Assembly (NCBI RefSeq): GCF_019744875.1
Contig: NZ_JAIETU010000002.1
Location: 496,001-560,000 of the forward strand
DNA from: Hyphomicrobium sp.
Lineage (GTDB): Bacteria > Pseudomonadota > Alphaproteobacteria > Rhizobiales > Hyphomicrobiaceae
DNA length: 64,000 bases
Direction of reading: 5' to 3'
The position numbers and the translations under genes were made by a program. Below are positions 51,091-60,445 of the stretch, one piece after another; the first letter of the stretch is position 1; every line of letters begins with the position of its first letter. The notes under the pieces were generated by a model that was not told the origin of the DNA, searched no databases, and saw nothing but the letters and a program-made list of their open reading frames with translations.

Positions 51091-52155
51091 TCACCGCAGC
51101 GGCGCGGCTGAAAACAGGCCGCCCTTCGTCCAGAGGTTGTTTGCGCCGCGGTCCAGCCGAAGGCGGGATGACGCGCCGACGTTGCGGTCGAAGATCTCAC
51201 CGTACGATCCCACCTGCTTGATCACCTGATAGCTCCAGTCGCGGGCGAGGCCCAGGCTGCGACCGAGATCGGATTCGGCGCCCAGGAAACGGCGCACGTC
51301 GATGTTGGCCGATCCCCGCTGGGCGTCGATATTCTGTTGCGAGATGCCGAGCTCTTCGGCGGCGACCAGCGCTTCGATGGTCCAGCGCACGATCGAGAAC
51401 CACTGCTCGTCGCCGGTCCGCACCACCGGTCCGAGCTTATCCTTGGCGATCAGTTCGGGAAGGATGACGTGATCGGACGGCGTGGTGAAGCGGCTGCGTG
51501 CCGCAGCGAGCGCCGTGATGTCGCCGGTCAGCAGAGTGCAGGCGCTGTCGGCGTAGGCCTTCACGGCCTCGGACCAATGCTCGGAGGCCAGCACGGAATA
51601 GCGCATGTTGCGCGACTGGAAGTACGTTTCGAGGCCCTGCGCCGCGCCGCCCGGCGCCATGACGCAGACGGATGCGCCGGACAGCTCCAGCACGCTTGCC
51701 ACCGCGTATCCGCGGCGGACGAGAAATCCCTGCCCCTCGTGAAAGGTCGTCTCGACGTAGCGAACGCCGTACTCGGTATCGCGTGACAGCGTGCGCGCGT
51801 TGGCGCGCGGCAGCAGATCCACCTCGCGCGCCATCAAGGCGGGGAAGCCGCTCGCCGGCGTCACGACGCGATATTTGACGGCGTCCTTGCGGCCCAGCGT
51901 GGCGGTTGCGACGGCGGCGCAGATATCGATATCGAAGCCGGTCCAGTTGCCCCGCTCGTTCAGCTCGGCGAAGCCCGGCATGCCTTCGGTCACGCCGCAG
52001 ACGAGATGACCGCGGGCCTTCACGTCATCGAGGGTGGTGGCGCCTGCGGGGGCGATGGCGGCCAGCGTTGCGGCCCATGCCGCGCCTGCAAGCCAGCCGA
52101 GCCGCGCCATCGGGGCGCGGACAAAACAAGTGCCAATCGGACGAACGGCCGTCAC
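51091..52155 (-). CDS. Amino acid ABC transporter substrate-binding protein (AapJ-like)
   Basis: 354 aa from a GTG preceded by GGAGAG; an ATG 15 codons further (MARLGWLAGAAWAATLAAIA) is an alternative, and the track ORF begins too early. Signal peptide ends near PAGATTLDD. Family 3 solute-binding domain: LDDVKARGHLVCGVTEGMPG, FAELNERGNWTGFDIDICAA, GKDAVKYRVVTPASGFPAL, NIDAQRGSANIDVRRFLGAE, and YGEIFDRNVGASSRL, resembling AapJ/BztA. No permease or ATPase genes lie next to it, so it is an orphan binding protein or works with a distant transporter. Confidence 0.87.
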   Translation of the reverse strand: MTAVRPIGTCFVRAPMARLGWLAGAAWAATLAAIAPAGATTLDDVKARGHLVCGVTEGMPGFAELNERGNWTGFDIDICAAVATATLGRKDAVKYRVVTPASGFPALMAREVDLLPRANARTLSRDTEYGVRYVETTFHEGQGFLVRRGYAVASVLELSGASVCVMAPGGAAQGLETYFQSRNMRYSVLASEHWSEAVKAYADSACTLLTGDITALAAARSRFTTPSDHVILPELIAKDKLGPVVRTGDEQWFSIVRWTIEALVAAEELGISQQNIDAQRGSANIDVRRFLGAESDLGRSLGLARDWSYQVIKQVGSYGEIFDRNVGASSRLRLDRGANNLWTKGGLFSAAPLR

Positions 52156-52421
52156 GCCTCTAGCTCTCCAGATTTCAGGAACGTGATTGGTCACAGGGCT
52201 CGTGCGCACCGTGTCTTGGTGTGCGGCGAATTTCGTGTACGGTCCCGGATCGCGTCTCACGCACACCGATGCCGCGCGTGTCACACATCCCGCGTTGCGG
52301 TACGATGGTCAAGCCCTTGACCAATGTGGGAAGTTGCGCCAAAGGGCGCTCGGCACCGCGCTCTCCGGGCGGCCGGGCCATCTGCGCCAGCCCATATGCC
52401 GCCAGCCAAGGACCCGACCTC

Positions 52422-53618
52422 ATGAGCAAAGCACCCACGGGCAAGGGGACCGGCACGTCGCGCCATCCGGCCACAGAAATCCTGCATAGCGGCCGCGACC
52501 CGGCGGCGCAGCACGGATTCGTCAATCCCCCCGCCTACCGCGGCTCGACGGTGCTGTTTCCGACCCTGGACGCGATCGAAGACTACGACAATCAGCCCTA
52601 CCGCTACGGACGCCACGGCACGCCCACGACGGCCGCCCTAGAAGACGCCCTGTGCCGCCTCGAGGGGGGCGAGCGCACGCTGTTGACCGCCTCGGGCTAC
52701 CAGGCCGTGACCACCGCGATCCTGGCGTTCGTCAAGACCGGCGATCACATCCTGATGGTGGACAGTGTTTACCAGCCGACCCGGAAATTCTGCGACACGA
52801 TCCTGGCGCGGCTCGGCGTGGCCACCACCTACTACGATCCCGCGATCGGCGCCGGCATCGCCGACCTGATGCAGCCGAACATGCGCGTGGTGTTCACCGA
52901 AAGCCCCGGCTCGCTGACCTTCGAGATGCAGGACATCGGCGCCATCGTCGCGGCGGCGCATGCGCGCGACGCCTTTGTGCTGATGGATAACACGTGGGCC
53001 ACGCCCTACTACTTCCGCCCGCTCGCGCTCGGCGTCGACGTTTCGATCCTGGCGTGCACGAAATACATCGTCGGCCATGCGGACGCGATGCTTGGCGCGA
53101 TCACGTCCAACGCGCGCGCCGCGAAGCTCGTCGAAGACGCGCGCGCCACGCTCGGCGGCTGCCCCGGTTCCGAGGAAGTCTATCTCGGCCTTCGCGGCCT
53201 CAGGACGCTCGGCGTCAGGCTCGACCGTCATCAGCGCTCGGCGCTGGAGGTGGCCCGCTGGCTGTCCGCCCGGCCCGAGGTCGCGCGCCTGCTGCACCCT
53301 GCGCTGCCGTCCGATCCGGGTCATGCGTTGTGGAAGGCGCAGTACAAGGGTGCGTCGGGGCTGTTCTCGATGATCCTCACGCCGACACCACGCAAGGCGC
53401 TGGCCGCGATGCTCGATGGGCTTGAGCTGTTCGGCATGGGATTTTCGTGGGGCGGCTTCGAAAGCCTCATCATTCCGTTCAATCCGAAGCGCTATCGCAC
53501 CGCCACGGACTGGACGGCGGAGGGACCTGCGTTCCGGTTGCATATCGGGCTCGACGACGTCGGCGATCTGATCGCCGATCTCGAAGCGGGCTTCAAGCGG
53601 CTCAACGCGGCGCGCTGA
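52422..53618 (+). CDS. metC: Cystathionine beta-lyase
   Basis: 398 aa from ATG at MSKAPTGKGTGTSRHPATEI; the track start lies in the upstream gap. PLP-dependent Cys/Met metabolism enzyme: FVNPPAYRGSTVLFPTLDAI, PYRYGRHGTPTTAALEDALC, LEGGERTLLTASGYQAVTTA, FVLMDNTWATPYYFRPLALG and PLP-Lys in ACTKYIVGHADAMLGAITSN. C-terminal GMGFSWGGFESLIIPFNP is typical of MetC. It splits cystathionine to homocysteine in methionine synthesis. Confidence 0.93.
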   Translation: MSKAPTGKGTGTSRHPATEILHSGRDPAAQHGFVNPPAYRGSTVLFPTLDAIEDYDNQPYRYGRHGTPTTAALEDALCRLEGGERTLLTASGYQAVTTAILAFVKTGDHILMVDSVYQPTRKFCDTILARLGVATTYYDPAIGAGIADLMQPNMRVVFTESPGSLTFEMQDIGAIVAAAHARDAFVLMDNTWATPYYFRPLALGVDVSILACTKYIVGHADAMLGAITSNARAAKLVEDARATLGGCPGSEEVYLGLRGLRTLGVRLDRHQRSALEVARWLSARPEVARLLHPALPSDPGHALWKAQYKGASGLFSMILTPTPRKALAAMLDGLELFGMGFSWGGFESLIIPFNPKRYRTATDWTAEGPAFRLHIGLDDVGDLIADLEAGFKRLNAAR

Positions 53619-53633
53619 TGAGGCGCGGCGCGT

Positions 53634-55166
53634 TCACCTCACGCCGCCCATCAGGCGCTTGATCGAAGGCGTCAGTGCGAAGAACGCGAGTGCTGCCAGC
53701 GCGGCGACGCCCGCCTGCCAGGCGAAGCTCCAGGCCAGAGCCTCGGCATCGGTCGCGGTGAAGGTGCTGCCCAGCACGCCCGCGAGCTTGCTGCCGAGCG
53801 CGAAGCCCAAAAACCAGATGCCGAGCACGAAGCCCACGGCGCGGCGCGGGGCGAGTTGCGTCATCGTGCTCAAGCCGACCGGGCTCAGCAGCAGCTCGCC
53901 GGAGGTCTGCAGAAAAAACAAGCCGACCAGCCAGAGCGGGCTGATGCGCCCTTCCGCCGTCAGCAGCGCAGCGGGAACCATCAGCAGGAACGACAGCGCG
54001 AGCAGCGCCAGCGCGAGACCGAATTTCACGGGGCTCGACGGCTGCCTGTCGCCGAGACGCATCCAGAGGGCCGCGAAGACCGGCGCCAGCAGGATCACGA
54101 ACAGCGGATTGAGAGACTGGAACCACGCGGACGGAAACGCCCAGCCGCCGACTTCCGACCGCGTGAGCTGGTCTGCAAAGAGCGCGATGGTGACGCCCGC
54201 TTGCTCGAAGATGGCCCAGAACAGGATCGATCCGATCAGCAGGATGGCCATGGCGCCGTAGCGGCGCGGCTCCTCCTTCGGCGACACTCCGAACCAGACG
54301 GCGACGGCTGCGGGCACGAGCACATACGCCCAGCGCAGCGGTTCGAAGCCCGGGCGATCGGACAGCACGATGAGGCCCATCAGGCCGAGCGTCCCGAGGG
54401 TCGCGAGAAAGAGCGTCACCAGGGTTTGGCGCGCGGCTTCGGCCGTGGGCTTCGCGAGCATGGACACGGGGCCCTCGGCGCTGCCCCGCGCTTTGTCGAA
54501 CATGATGAAGATCGCGAGCCCGATGACCATGCCGGCGCCCGCCGCCGCAAATCCCCAGTGCCAGCTCTGCAGCGGATCGAGCCCCTGGGCTGCCAGCCAG
54601 CCCTTCATGGCGGGGCTTTGGGCCAGGAAGCCGGTCACGAGCGGAGCCAGGAAGCCGCCGATGTTGATGCCCATGTAGAAGAGCGAAAATCCGGCGTCGC
54701 GGCGGGTGTCCTGCGGGCCGTAGAGCGCGCCGACGAGCGCGCTGATGCTGGGCTTGAACAGTCCCGTGCCGAGCGCGACAAGCGCGAGCCCCAGGTAGAA
54801 GGCGGCCGGATCGGCGATCGCAAGTGTGAAGTGCCCGGCGGCAATGACGGCACCGCCGATCAGCACCGCGCGCCGGGCGCCGAGCAGAGTGTCGGCCGCC
54901 AGTCCGCCGGGGATCGCGAGCAGGTACACAGCCATCGCGTAGTTGCCGTAGACGAGCGCCGCCTCAGCGGCGGACCTGCCGAGCCCGCCCTCCGCCACAG
55001 GCGTGATCATGAACAGCACGAGCAGGGCCCGCATGCCGTAATAGGAGAAGCGCTCCCACAGCTCTGCGAAGAACAGCACGGACAGTCCCGGCGGGTGCCC
55101 CGCGAGGCCGATGTCCGTCAACCATCCGCGGGCGCGCGGGGGCGCGCTGTCCGTCCGTTCCCTCAT
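53634..55166 (-). CDS. Proton-dependent oligopeptide transporter (POT/PTR family)
   Basis: 510 aa. Twelve to fourteen membrane segments expected; signature near the N-terminus [20 protein letters not shown] (ExxER), followed by [20 protein letters not shown] and the conserved [20 protein letters not shown]. It imports di- and tripeptides with protons across the inner membrane. The length is normal. It converges with metC after 15 nt. Confidence 0.94.
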   Translation of the reverse strand: MRERTDSAPPRARGWLTDIGLAGHPPGLSVLFFAELWERFSYYGMRALLVLFMITPVAEGGLGRSAAEAALVYGNYAMAVYLLAIPGGLAADTLLGARRAVLIGGAVIAAGHFTLAIADPAAFYLGLALVALGTGLFKPSISALVGALYGPQDTRRDAGFSLFYMGINIGGFLAPLVTGFLAQSPAMKGWLAAQGLDPLQSWHWGFAAAGAGMVIGLAIFIMFDKARGSAEGPVSMLAKPTAEAARQTLVTLFLATLGTLGLMGLIVLSDRPGFEPLRWAYVLVPAAVAVWFGVSPKEEPRRYGAMAILLIGSILFWAIFEQAGVTIALFADQLTRSEVGGWAFPSAWFQSLNPLFVILLAPVFAALWMRLGDRQPSSPVKFGLALALLALSFLLMVPAALLTAEGRISPLWLVGLFFLQTSGELLLSPVGLSTMTQLAPRRAVGFVLGIWFLGFALGSKLAGVLGSTFTATDAEALAWSFAWQAGVAALAALAFFALTPSIKRLMGGVR

Positions 55167-55443
55167 CCGAAGACTGTCGGCGACGCCCGGCTTCGGCGCA
55201 AGTCGCGAAAATGCGAACGGCGCGCACGCGCAGACCCATTGTTTTCACAATCAGAGGGTCCAATATGGGGGCTATCGCCAATCCGATGACCGCCCTTGGC
55301 GGTTGCCTTTCGACTTTGGACCATTGGCGTATAGACGCAGTTGGTACGCCTCTCTAATTAAGCTTCACCCGAACCATAAGAAAAAACGCAGGCCAGCCTG
55401 TTGGCGGCGGCCTGATCCAGCCGAGCCCCCAAGGAGGAACCCC

Positions 55444-56964
55444 ATGATTCAACAGGCTTTAAACGAGCTTTCACAGCAGATCCGCATTCGTCCGCGCTAC
55501 GATAACTTTATCGGCGGACAGTGGGTTGCACCCGTCAAGGGGCAGTACTTCACCAACCTCACGCCAGTCACGGGCAAGCCGCTTTGCGACATCGCCCGCT
55601 CGTCGGCCGAAGATATCGAACTCGCGCTCGATGCGGCGCACAAAGTGCGCGCCGAGTGGGGCAACAGCTCTCCGGCCGTGCGCGCCGGCGTCCTCCTCAA
55701 GATCGCCGATCGCATGGAGAGCAATCTCAAGCTGATCGCGATGGTGGAAACCCTCGACAACGGCAAGCCGATCCGCGAGACGATGGCTGCCGACATCCCG
55801 CTCGCCATCGATCACTTCCGCTACTTCGCAGGCTGCCTGCGCGCCCAGGAAGGCTCGATCGCCGAGATCGATCATGACACGGTCGCCTATCACTTCCACG
55901 AGCCGCTCGGCGTCGTCGGCCAGATCATCCCCTGGAACTTCCCGCTGCTGATGGCCTGCTGGAAGCTGGCTCCCGCTCTCGCCGCAGGCAACTGCGTCGT
56001 GCTGAAGCCCGCCGAGCAGACGCCCATGAGCATCATGGTGCTGATGGACCTCATCGGCGACCTGCTGCCGCCGGGCGTTCTCAACGTCGTCAACGGCTTC
56101 GGCATCGAAGCCGGCAAGCCGCTCGCCCAGAACAAGCGCATCGCCAAGATCGCGTTCACCGGCGAGACGACGACCGGCCGCCTGATCATGCAGTACGCTT
56201 CCGAGAACATCATCCCCTGCACACTCGAACTCGGCGGCAAGTCTCCGAACATCTTCTTCGCCGACGTCGCCGATCATGACGACGACTTCTTCGACAAGGC
56301 GCTCGAAGGCTTCTCGATGTTCGCGCTCAACCAGGGCGAGGTTTGCACCTGCCCGTCGCGTGCGCTCGTTCACGAGAGCATCTACGACCGCTTCATGGAG
56401 CGCGCCGTCAAGCGCGTCCAGGCTATCAAGCAGGGCCACCCGCTCGACAGCTCGACGATGATCGGCGCTCAGGCCTCGAACGACCAGCTCGAGAAGATCC
56501 TGTCGTACATCCAGATCGGCCGTGACGAAGGCGCCAAGGTGCTGACGGGCGGCGAACGCAACCTCATCGCCGGTGAAACCTCCGAAGGCTACTACGTCAA
56601 GCCGACGATCCTCGCTGGCCACAACAAGATGCGCGTGTTCCAGGAAGAGATCTTCGGACCGGTTGTTTCGGTCACGACGTTCAAGGACGACGACGAGGCG
56701 CTCGCCATCGCCAACGACACGCTCTACGGCCTCGGCTCGGGTGTGTGGACGCGCAACGGCACGCGCGCTTATCGCTTCGGTCGCGCCATCCAGGCAGGCC
56801 GCGTCTGGACCAACTGCTACCACCTCTATCCGGCTCACGCCGCGTTCGGTGGCTACAAGCAGTCGGGCATCGGCCGCGAAACGCACAAGATGATGCTCGA
56901 CCACTATCAGCAGACCAAGAACATGCTGGTCTCCTACAGCCCGAAGGCACTGGGCTTCTTCTAG
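55444..56964 (+). CDS. NAD-dependent aldehyde dehydrogenase (class with DUF779 partner)
   Basis: 506 aa from ATG at [20 protein letters not shown], with AAGGAGG upstream. Motifs: [40 protein letters not shown], catalytic Glu in [11 protein letters not shown] and catalytic Cys in [12 protein letters not shown], plus [13 protein letters not shown]. Close to bacterial acetaldehyde/chloroacetaldehyde dehydrogenases (AldA/AcoD type) that sit next to DUF779 genes, as here. It oxidises short aldehydes to acids in the cytoplasm. Codon use is strongly biased to C-ending codons, suggesting high expression. A terminator follows directly. Confidence 0.93.
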   Translation: MIQQALNELSQQIRIRPRYDNFIGGQWVAPVKGQYFTNLTPVTGKPLCDIARSSAEDIELALDAAHKVRAEWGNSSPAVRAGVLLKIADRMESNLKLIAMVETLDNGKPIRETMAADIPLAIDHFRYFAGCLRAQEGSIAEIDHDTVAYHFHEPLGVVGQIIPWNFPLLMACWKLAPALAAGNCVVLKPAEQTPMSIMVLMDLIGDLLPPGVLNVVNGFGIEAGKPLAQNKRIAKIAFTGETTTGRLIMQYASENIIPCTLELGGKSPNIFFADVADHDDDFFDKALEGFSMFALNQGEVCTCPSRALVHESIYDRFMERAVKRVQAIKQGHPLDSSTMIGAQASNDQLEKILSYIQIGRDEGAKVLTGGERNLIAGETSEGYYVKPTILAGHNKMRVFQEEIFGPVVSVTTFKDDDEALAIANDTLYGLGSGVWTRNGTRAYRFGRAIQAGRVWTNCYHLYPAHAAFGGYKQSGIGRETHKMMLDHYQQTKNMLVSYSPKALGFF

Positions 56965-56972
56965 GCCTCGTG

Positions 56973-57003
56973 AAAAGGCCGGACTTCGGTCCGGCCTTTT
57001 TCA
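56973..57003 (+). terminator. Rho-independent terminator after the aldehyde dehydrogenase gene
   Basis: AAGGCCGGA-CTTCGG-TCCGGCCTT forms a 9-bp stem followed by TTTCATTTT, 8 nt after the stop codon. It separates the dehydrogenase from the DUF779/isochorismatase genes. Confidence 0.88.
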
Positions 57004-57096
57004 TTTTCACCGCCGCGCGCGAGGGGCCATTGTGTCTCTCGCCCGGCGTTCTGCCGGCCATTGCCCGTTGGCCCGGCGTGAAGGCTTGCAGATGGG

Positions 57097-57447
57097 GTGA
57101 CCGCCATCACTGCGACCGTCATTGCAACAGAGGCCGCACGCGAGCTCGTCGGCGCACTCTACGCCGAGCACGGGCCGATCAGCCTGCACGTCTCCGGCAG
57201 CTACGGCGTCAGCGTCGTCTGCCTTACGCTTTCCGAGCTCAAGATCGGACCGCGGGACGTGCTCATGGGCGACGTGCGCCTGAGCGAGACCGAGACGGTC
57301 CCGCTTTACTTCATGACGAGCGAAGTCGAATACTGGGCGGGCAGCACTGTCGTGATCGACGTTGCGCGCGGCGTTGCGGCCGGCTTTTCGCTCGAAGGAC
57401 CACGCGGCGTTCACTTCACGCTGCGCAAGCGTGCCGACCCGCGCTAG
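57097..57447 (+). CDS. Divergent DUF779 paralogue lacking the Cys-rich motif
   Basis: 116 aa from GTG (VTAITATVIATEAARELVGA). It aligns with the DUF779 protein encoded 700 nt further on: ATEAARELVGALYAEHGPIS, KIGPRDVLMGDVRLSETETV, YFMTSEVEYWAGSTVVIDVA, GFSLEGPRGVHFTLR. But the conserved SGGCCDGSAPMC of DUF779 is replaced by SGSYGVSVVCL, with only one Cys left. If the Cys cluster binds metal or takes part in catalysis, this copy must work differently or be regulatory. Confidence 0.75.
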   Translation: MTAITATVIATEAARELVGALYAEHGPISLHVSGSYGVSVVCLTLSELKIGPRDVLMGDVRLSETETVPLYFMTSEVEYWAGSTVVIDVARGVAAGFSLEGPRGVHFTLRKRADPR

Positions 57448-57517
57448 AGACTCTGGGACGCCGATGCCATTCTGGCCAGAGGCGCGCCAGCCACTTACCA
57501 ACCGAGGACCTCCACCG

Positions 57518-58123
57518 ATGACTGATGCCCGCCCCACCCTGCGCTCGCTTCTCGCTCTCCCGGATGTGCCTGCGCCGCTGTCTAAATCCGCGCTCGTGCT
57601 GATCGACTGCCAGCAGACCTACCGCGAGGGCATCATGCAGCTCGAAGGCGTCGAGCCCGCGCTCAAGCAATGCGCGACGTTGCTCAAGCGGGCGCGCGAT
57701 GCGGGAGCACCCGTCATCCACATCCAGCACGACGCGGGCGCAGGCACGCCCTACGACACCAAGGCCCCGATCGGCGCGATCGCGGACGTGGTGGCGCCGG
57801 TTGCGGGTGAGAAGATCATCACGAAAGCGTTTCCGAGCTCGTTCGAGCAGACGGATCTCGACCAGGAATTGAAGCGTCTCGGCGTGACAGACCTGGTGAT
57901 CGCGGGCTTCATGACGCACGTGTGTGTGAACTCGACGGCGCGCGCCGCGTTCAATCATGGCTACCGGGCGACGGTCGTCGGCAACGCCACGGCGACGCGC
58001 GCGCTCGCCAATCCGGCGGGCGGCGGGGTCGTCTCGGCGGAGGAGCTGCACAACGGCGCGCTGACCGCGCTTGCGGACATCTTCGCGATCGTGGTACCGT
58101 CGGAAGACAAGGTTCCGAGCTGA
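57518..58123 (+). CDS. Isochorismatase-family cysteine hydrolase
   Basis: 201 aa from ATG at MTDARPTLRSLLALPDVPAP, with GAGGA upstream. Catalytic triad positions: Asp in ALVLIDCQQTYREG, Lys in KIITKAFPSSFEQTDLD and Cys in GFMTHVCVNSTARAAFNHG. It hydrolyses an amide, possibly a nicotinamidase-like or carbamoyl substrate; the substrate cannot be told from the sequence. It lies between two DUF779 genes on the same strand. Confidence 0.9.
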   Translation: MTDARPTLRSLLALPDVPAPLSKSALVLIDCQQTYREGIMQLEGVEPALKQCATLLKRARDAGAPVIHIQHDAGAGTPYDTKAPIGAIADVVAPVAGEKIITKAFPSSFEQTDLDQELKRLGVTDLVIAGFMTHVCVNSTARAAFNHGYRATVVGNATATRALANPAGGGVVSAEELHNGALTALADIFAIVVPSEDKVPS

Positions 58124-58155
58124 TCTCTGGCCGGCGTTCTGGAAAGGACACTGCA

Positions 58156-58554
58156 ATGGTCGAACGCGTAACGGCAACGGCGGGCGCGCTGGCGATGATC
58201 GAAAAGCTTTCGGGCATGCACGGCGCGCTGCTGTTTCATCAGTCGGGCGGGTGCTGCGACGGGAGCGCGCCCATGTGCTATCCGCGCGGAGAGTTCCGCG
58301 TCGGCGCACAGGATGTGTACCTGGGCGAGATCGGCGGGCAGCCGTTCTACATGGGAGCTGCCCAGTTCGACTACTGGAAGCAGATGCATCTCATCATCGA
58401 CATCGTGCCGGGGCGGGGCTCGGGCTTTTCCCTCGAGGCTCCCGAAGGTGTGCGCTTCCTGACGCGCTCGCGCGTGTACACCGAAGCCGAGTACGACGAG
58501 CTCGACAAGATCGGCCCGCCGCCCACCGGCGTCGAGCGCCCGGTGGCGGCTTAG
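58156..58554 (+). CDS. DUF779 family protein
   Basis: 132 aa from ATG at MVERVTATAGALAMIEKLSG, with GGAAAGGA upstream. The hallmark LLFHQSGGCCDGSAPMCYPRG is intact, followed by GQPFYMGAAQFDYWKQMHLIIDIVPGRGSGFSLEAPEGVRF in two blocks. DUF779 proteins are found next to acetaldehyde dehydrogenases, which fits the gene at 55444. The biochemical role is unknown; the Cys pattern suggests metal binding. The start is 32 nt after the isochorismatase gene. Confidence 0.93.
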   Translation: MVERVTATAGALAMIEKLSGMHGALLFHQSGGCCDGSAPMCYPRGEFRVGAQDVYLGEIGGQPFYMGAAQFDYWKQMHLIIDIVPGRGSGFSLEAPEGVRFLTRSRVYTEAEYDELDKIGPPPTGVERPVAA

Positions 58555-58586
58555 CTGTCGAGACCCCGGCCCAGCGCGTCGGGGCC

Positions 58587-59057
58587 TTACTTCTTCGGCG
58601 CGACGATCAGTTCCGAAGTCATGGTCGGGAGGTGGGCCGAGCAGACGATGCTGTGGCGGCCCGGCTTGTCGGCGGTGAATGTCACCTTGTTGACGTGGCC
58701 GCGCTTCAACTCGAATGTTTGGCCGTAGGCGTCGATCGTGATCGGGTGGCTCGCGCCATTGATGCCCACGAACTCGAGGGTCACGTTGTCTCCCTCGTCC
58801 ACGAAGATCTGGCGCGGCTCGAACACGTAGACCGCGACTTCCCAGCGGCCTTCGTCATTCGGCTTCTTGAGAACGTAGCCGCCGCCTTCGGGTAGCGCCC
58901 CGGGAAACGGCTCCTTCTCGACATTGGCGCCGCCCTTGGGCTCGACCGCGGTGACGAAGATGTGGCGGTCGGCGGCGAACGCCTGCCTCGTGGCGGGAAG
59001 GAGTGCGAGTGCGCTCAACGCAAGGGCTGCGAGGACGTGCGGCCGTGCTGCTGTCAT
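58587..59057 (-). CDS. Periplasmic cupredoxin-domain protein
   Basis: 156 aa from ATG at MTAARPHVLAALALSALALL, with a signal peptide to about AFAADRH. The domain has cupredoxin strands (YVFEPRQIFVDEGDNVTLEF) and likely copper ligands His in NGASHPITIDAYG and Cys, His, Met in IVCSAHLPTM near the C-terminus, a pattern like that of cytochrome c oxidase subunit II or nitrous oxide reductase-type domains. An electron-transfer or copper-handling role in the periplasm is likely. Converges with DUF779. Confidence 0.82.
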   Translation of the reverse strand: MTAARPHVLAALALSALALLPATRQAFAADRHIFVTAVEPKGGANVEKEPFPGALPEGGGYVLKKPNDEGRWEVAVYVFEPRQIFVDEGDNVTLEFVGINGASHPITIDAYGQTFELKRGHVNKVTFTADKPGRHSIVCSAHLPTMTSELIVAPKK

Positions 59058-59225
59058 CGTGATGCTCTCCGGTGTTTCTTGCACACTCCGACAGTCGCGG
59101 ATGCGTGGTCAACGCTGCCCATCACCTAGGGGATGGGCGCGCTTAGGGATGCTCGCGCGGCGGCGCGTGTCTCTGTTGCCAGGACGCGGATCCAGGGTCT
59201 TGCTGTTTCGTGTTCGAACGGATGC

Positions 59226-59585
59226 CTAGCGGCGCGCGCCCTTGCCGCCATTCTTGGCAGGCTTGGCGGCGGTCTTCGCGGCTTCAGCGGCAGCAACGTT
59301 GCCCTGGGCCACCAGCGCGTCGGCTGCGGCCTTCGCCTCTGCCGCCGTCGAGAAGCCATGCATGTCGGCCTTGAGCTTCTGCAGCCCCTTCAAGGTAATG
59401 GGATCCAGACCTGCGCCGCCTTCGTCGAGAAACGCGAAGATCTGCTTCTTCATGCGTGGTTCCCAGAACTTCTTGATGTGATCGGCGATCCCCGCAACAC
59501 CGCGCTCGTCGCCCTGGGCGGCGAAGAACTTGCCGATCTGGTTGGCCATGCGGACCAGGTTGTCAGTGGGAGAGTGATCGTGCAT
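59226..59585 (-). CDS. fdsD: NAD-dependent formate dehydrogenase delta subunit
   Basis: 119 aa from ATG at MHDHSPTDNLVRMANQIGKF; the 275-aa track ORF in the same frame is an upstream artefact. FdsD family: LVRMANQIGKFFAAQGDERG, IADHIKKFWEPRMKKQIFAF and LDPITLKGLQKLKAD. An Ala/Lys-rich tail of about 40 residues is an extension. It overlaps fdhD by 23 nt and ends the formate dehydrogenase operon. Confidence 0.92.
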   Translation of the reverse strand: MHDHSPTDNLVRMANQIGKFFAAQGDERGVAGIADHIKKFWEPRMKKQIFAFLDEGGAGLDPITLKGLQKLKADMHGFSTAAEAKAAADALVAQGNVAAAEAAKTAAKPAKNGGKGARR

Positions 59586-60441
59586 GTGCGTGAACCTCTT
59601 GGCGGATGGCCTCGCCGCGCGCGTTGGGCAGCGTGATGCGATCGGGGTGGGTGAAGATCTCGAAGGCGTCGGGCCGCGCGATGGCGACCAGCGTGATGCC
59701 CGCTTCCTCGGCGACGCGCAGGGCGAGCGCAGTCGGCGCCGAAACGGCGACGATGATTTCCGCGCCGAGCATTGCGGTCTTCTGGACCATCTCGACGGAG
59801 ATGCGGCTGGTGAGAATGACAAAGCCCTTGGCCGGATCGAGGCCCGCGCTCGCGATGGCGCCGACGAGCTTGTCGAGCGCATTGTGGCGGCCGACGTCCT
59901 CGCGCACGAAGGCGATGGCGCCTGCTTTCGCGTCCCAGAAGGCGGCAGCGTGAACGGCCCGCGTCGCGACGTTGAGCGTCTGCGCGGGCGGCAGGGCGGC
60001 GAGCGCCTCGTGAATGAGTGCGGCGGTCGTGGTCGCGGTATGGCCGACATGGCGCGGGGCGGGAACGGCGGCGTCCAGGCTTTCGACGCCGCACAGCCCG
60101 CAGGCCGTGGGGCCGGTCATGCGTCGGCGGCGCTCGCTATGCTGGCGCCCTGCGTCGGGGATGAGCCACATCCGGGCTTCGAGACCCTTCTCATGCTCCA
60201 CGACCTCGAAGTCGTGGATCTCGGAGCGCGCCGCAATTACGCCTTCGGTGATGGAAAAGCCGACGGCAAAGTCCTCGAGGTCGGCCGGGGTCGCCATCAT
60301 GACGGCATGCGTCGAGCCGTCATAGACGAGCGCGACCGGCACCTCTTCCGGGATGAGACGGCTCGTATCCTCAGCGACCGCCTGCCCGGCGCCGGGTTGC
60401 GAAACCCGGCGCGACGGCACGCGGCGTGACGTCTCGGCCAT
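59563..60441 (-). CDS. fdhD: Formate dehydrogenase accessory sulfurtransferase FdhD
   Basis: 292 aa. FdhD transfers sulphur to the molybdenum cofactor before it enters FdsA. Motifs: VPVALVYDGSTHAVMMATPA, LEDFAVGFSITEGVIAARSE, the active Cys pair in ACGLCGVESLDAA, FWDAKAGAIAFVREDVGRHNALDKLVGA in two blocks and ILTSRISVEMVQKTAMLGAE. It starts 4 nt after the fdsA stop. Confidence 0.94.
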   Translation of the reverse strand: MAETSRRVPSRRVSQPGAGQAVAEDTSRLIPEEVPVALVYDGSTHAVMMATPADLEDFAVGFSITEGVIAARSEIHDFEVVEHEKGLEARMWLIPDAGRQHSERRRRMTGPTACGLCGVESLDAAVPAPRHVGHTATTTAALIHEALAALPPAQTLNVATRAVHAAAFWDAKAGAIAFVREDVGRHNALDKLVGAIASAGLDPAKGFVILTSRISVEMVQKTAMLGAEIIVAVSAPTALALRVAEEAGITLVAIARPDAFEIFTHPDRITLPNARGEAIRQEVHAHARSLSH

Positions 60442-60445
60442 AGCC

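Noticed and set aside
55238-55251. ATTGT-TTTC-ACAAT palindrome upstream of the aldehyde dehydrogenase gene
   Set aside because: Arms of only 5 bp; too weak to call an operator without comparative evidence.
59226-60050. 275-aa reading of the fdsD frame
   Set aside because: The N-terminal 155 residues overlap fdhD in another frame and are Arg/Ser/Pro-rich noise; FdsD begins at MHDHSPTDNL.
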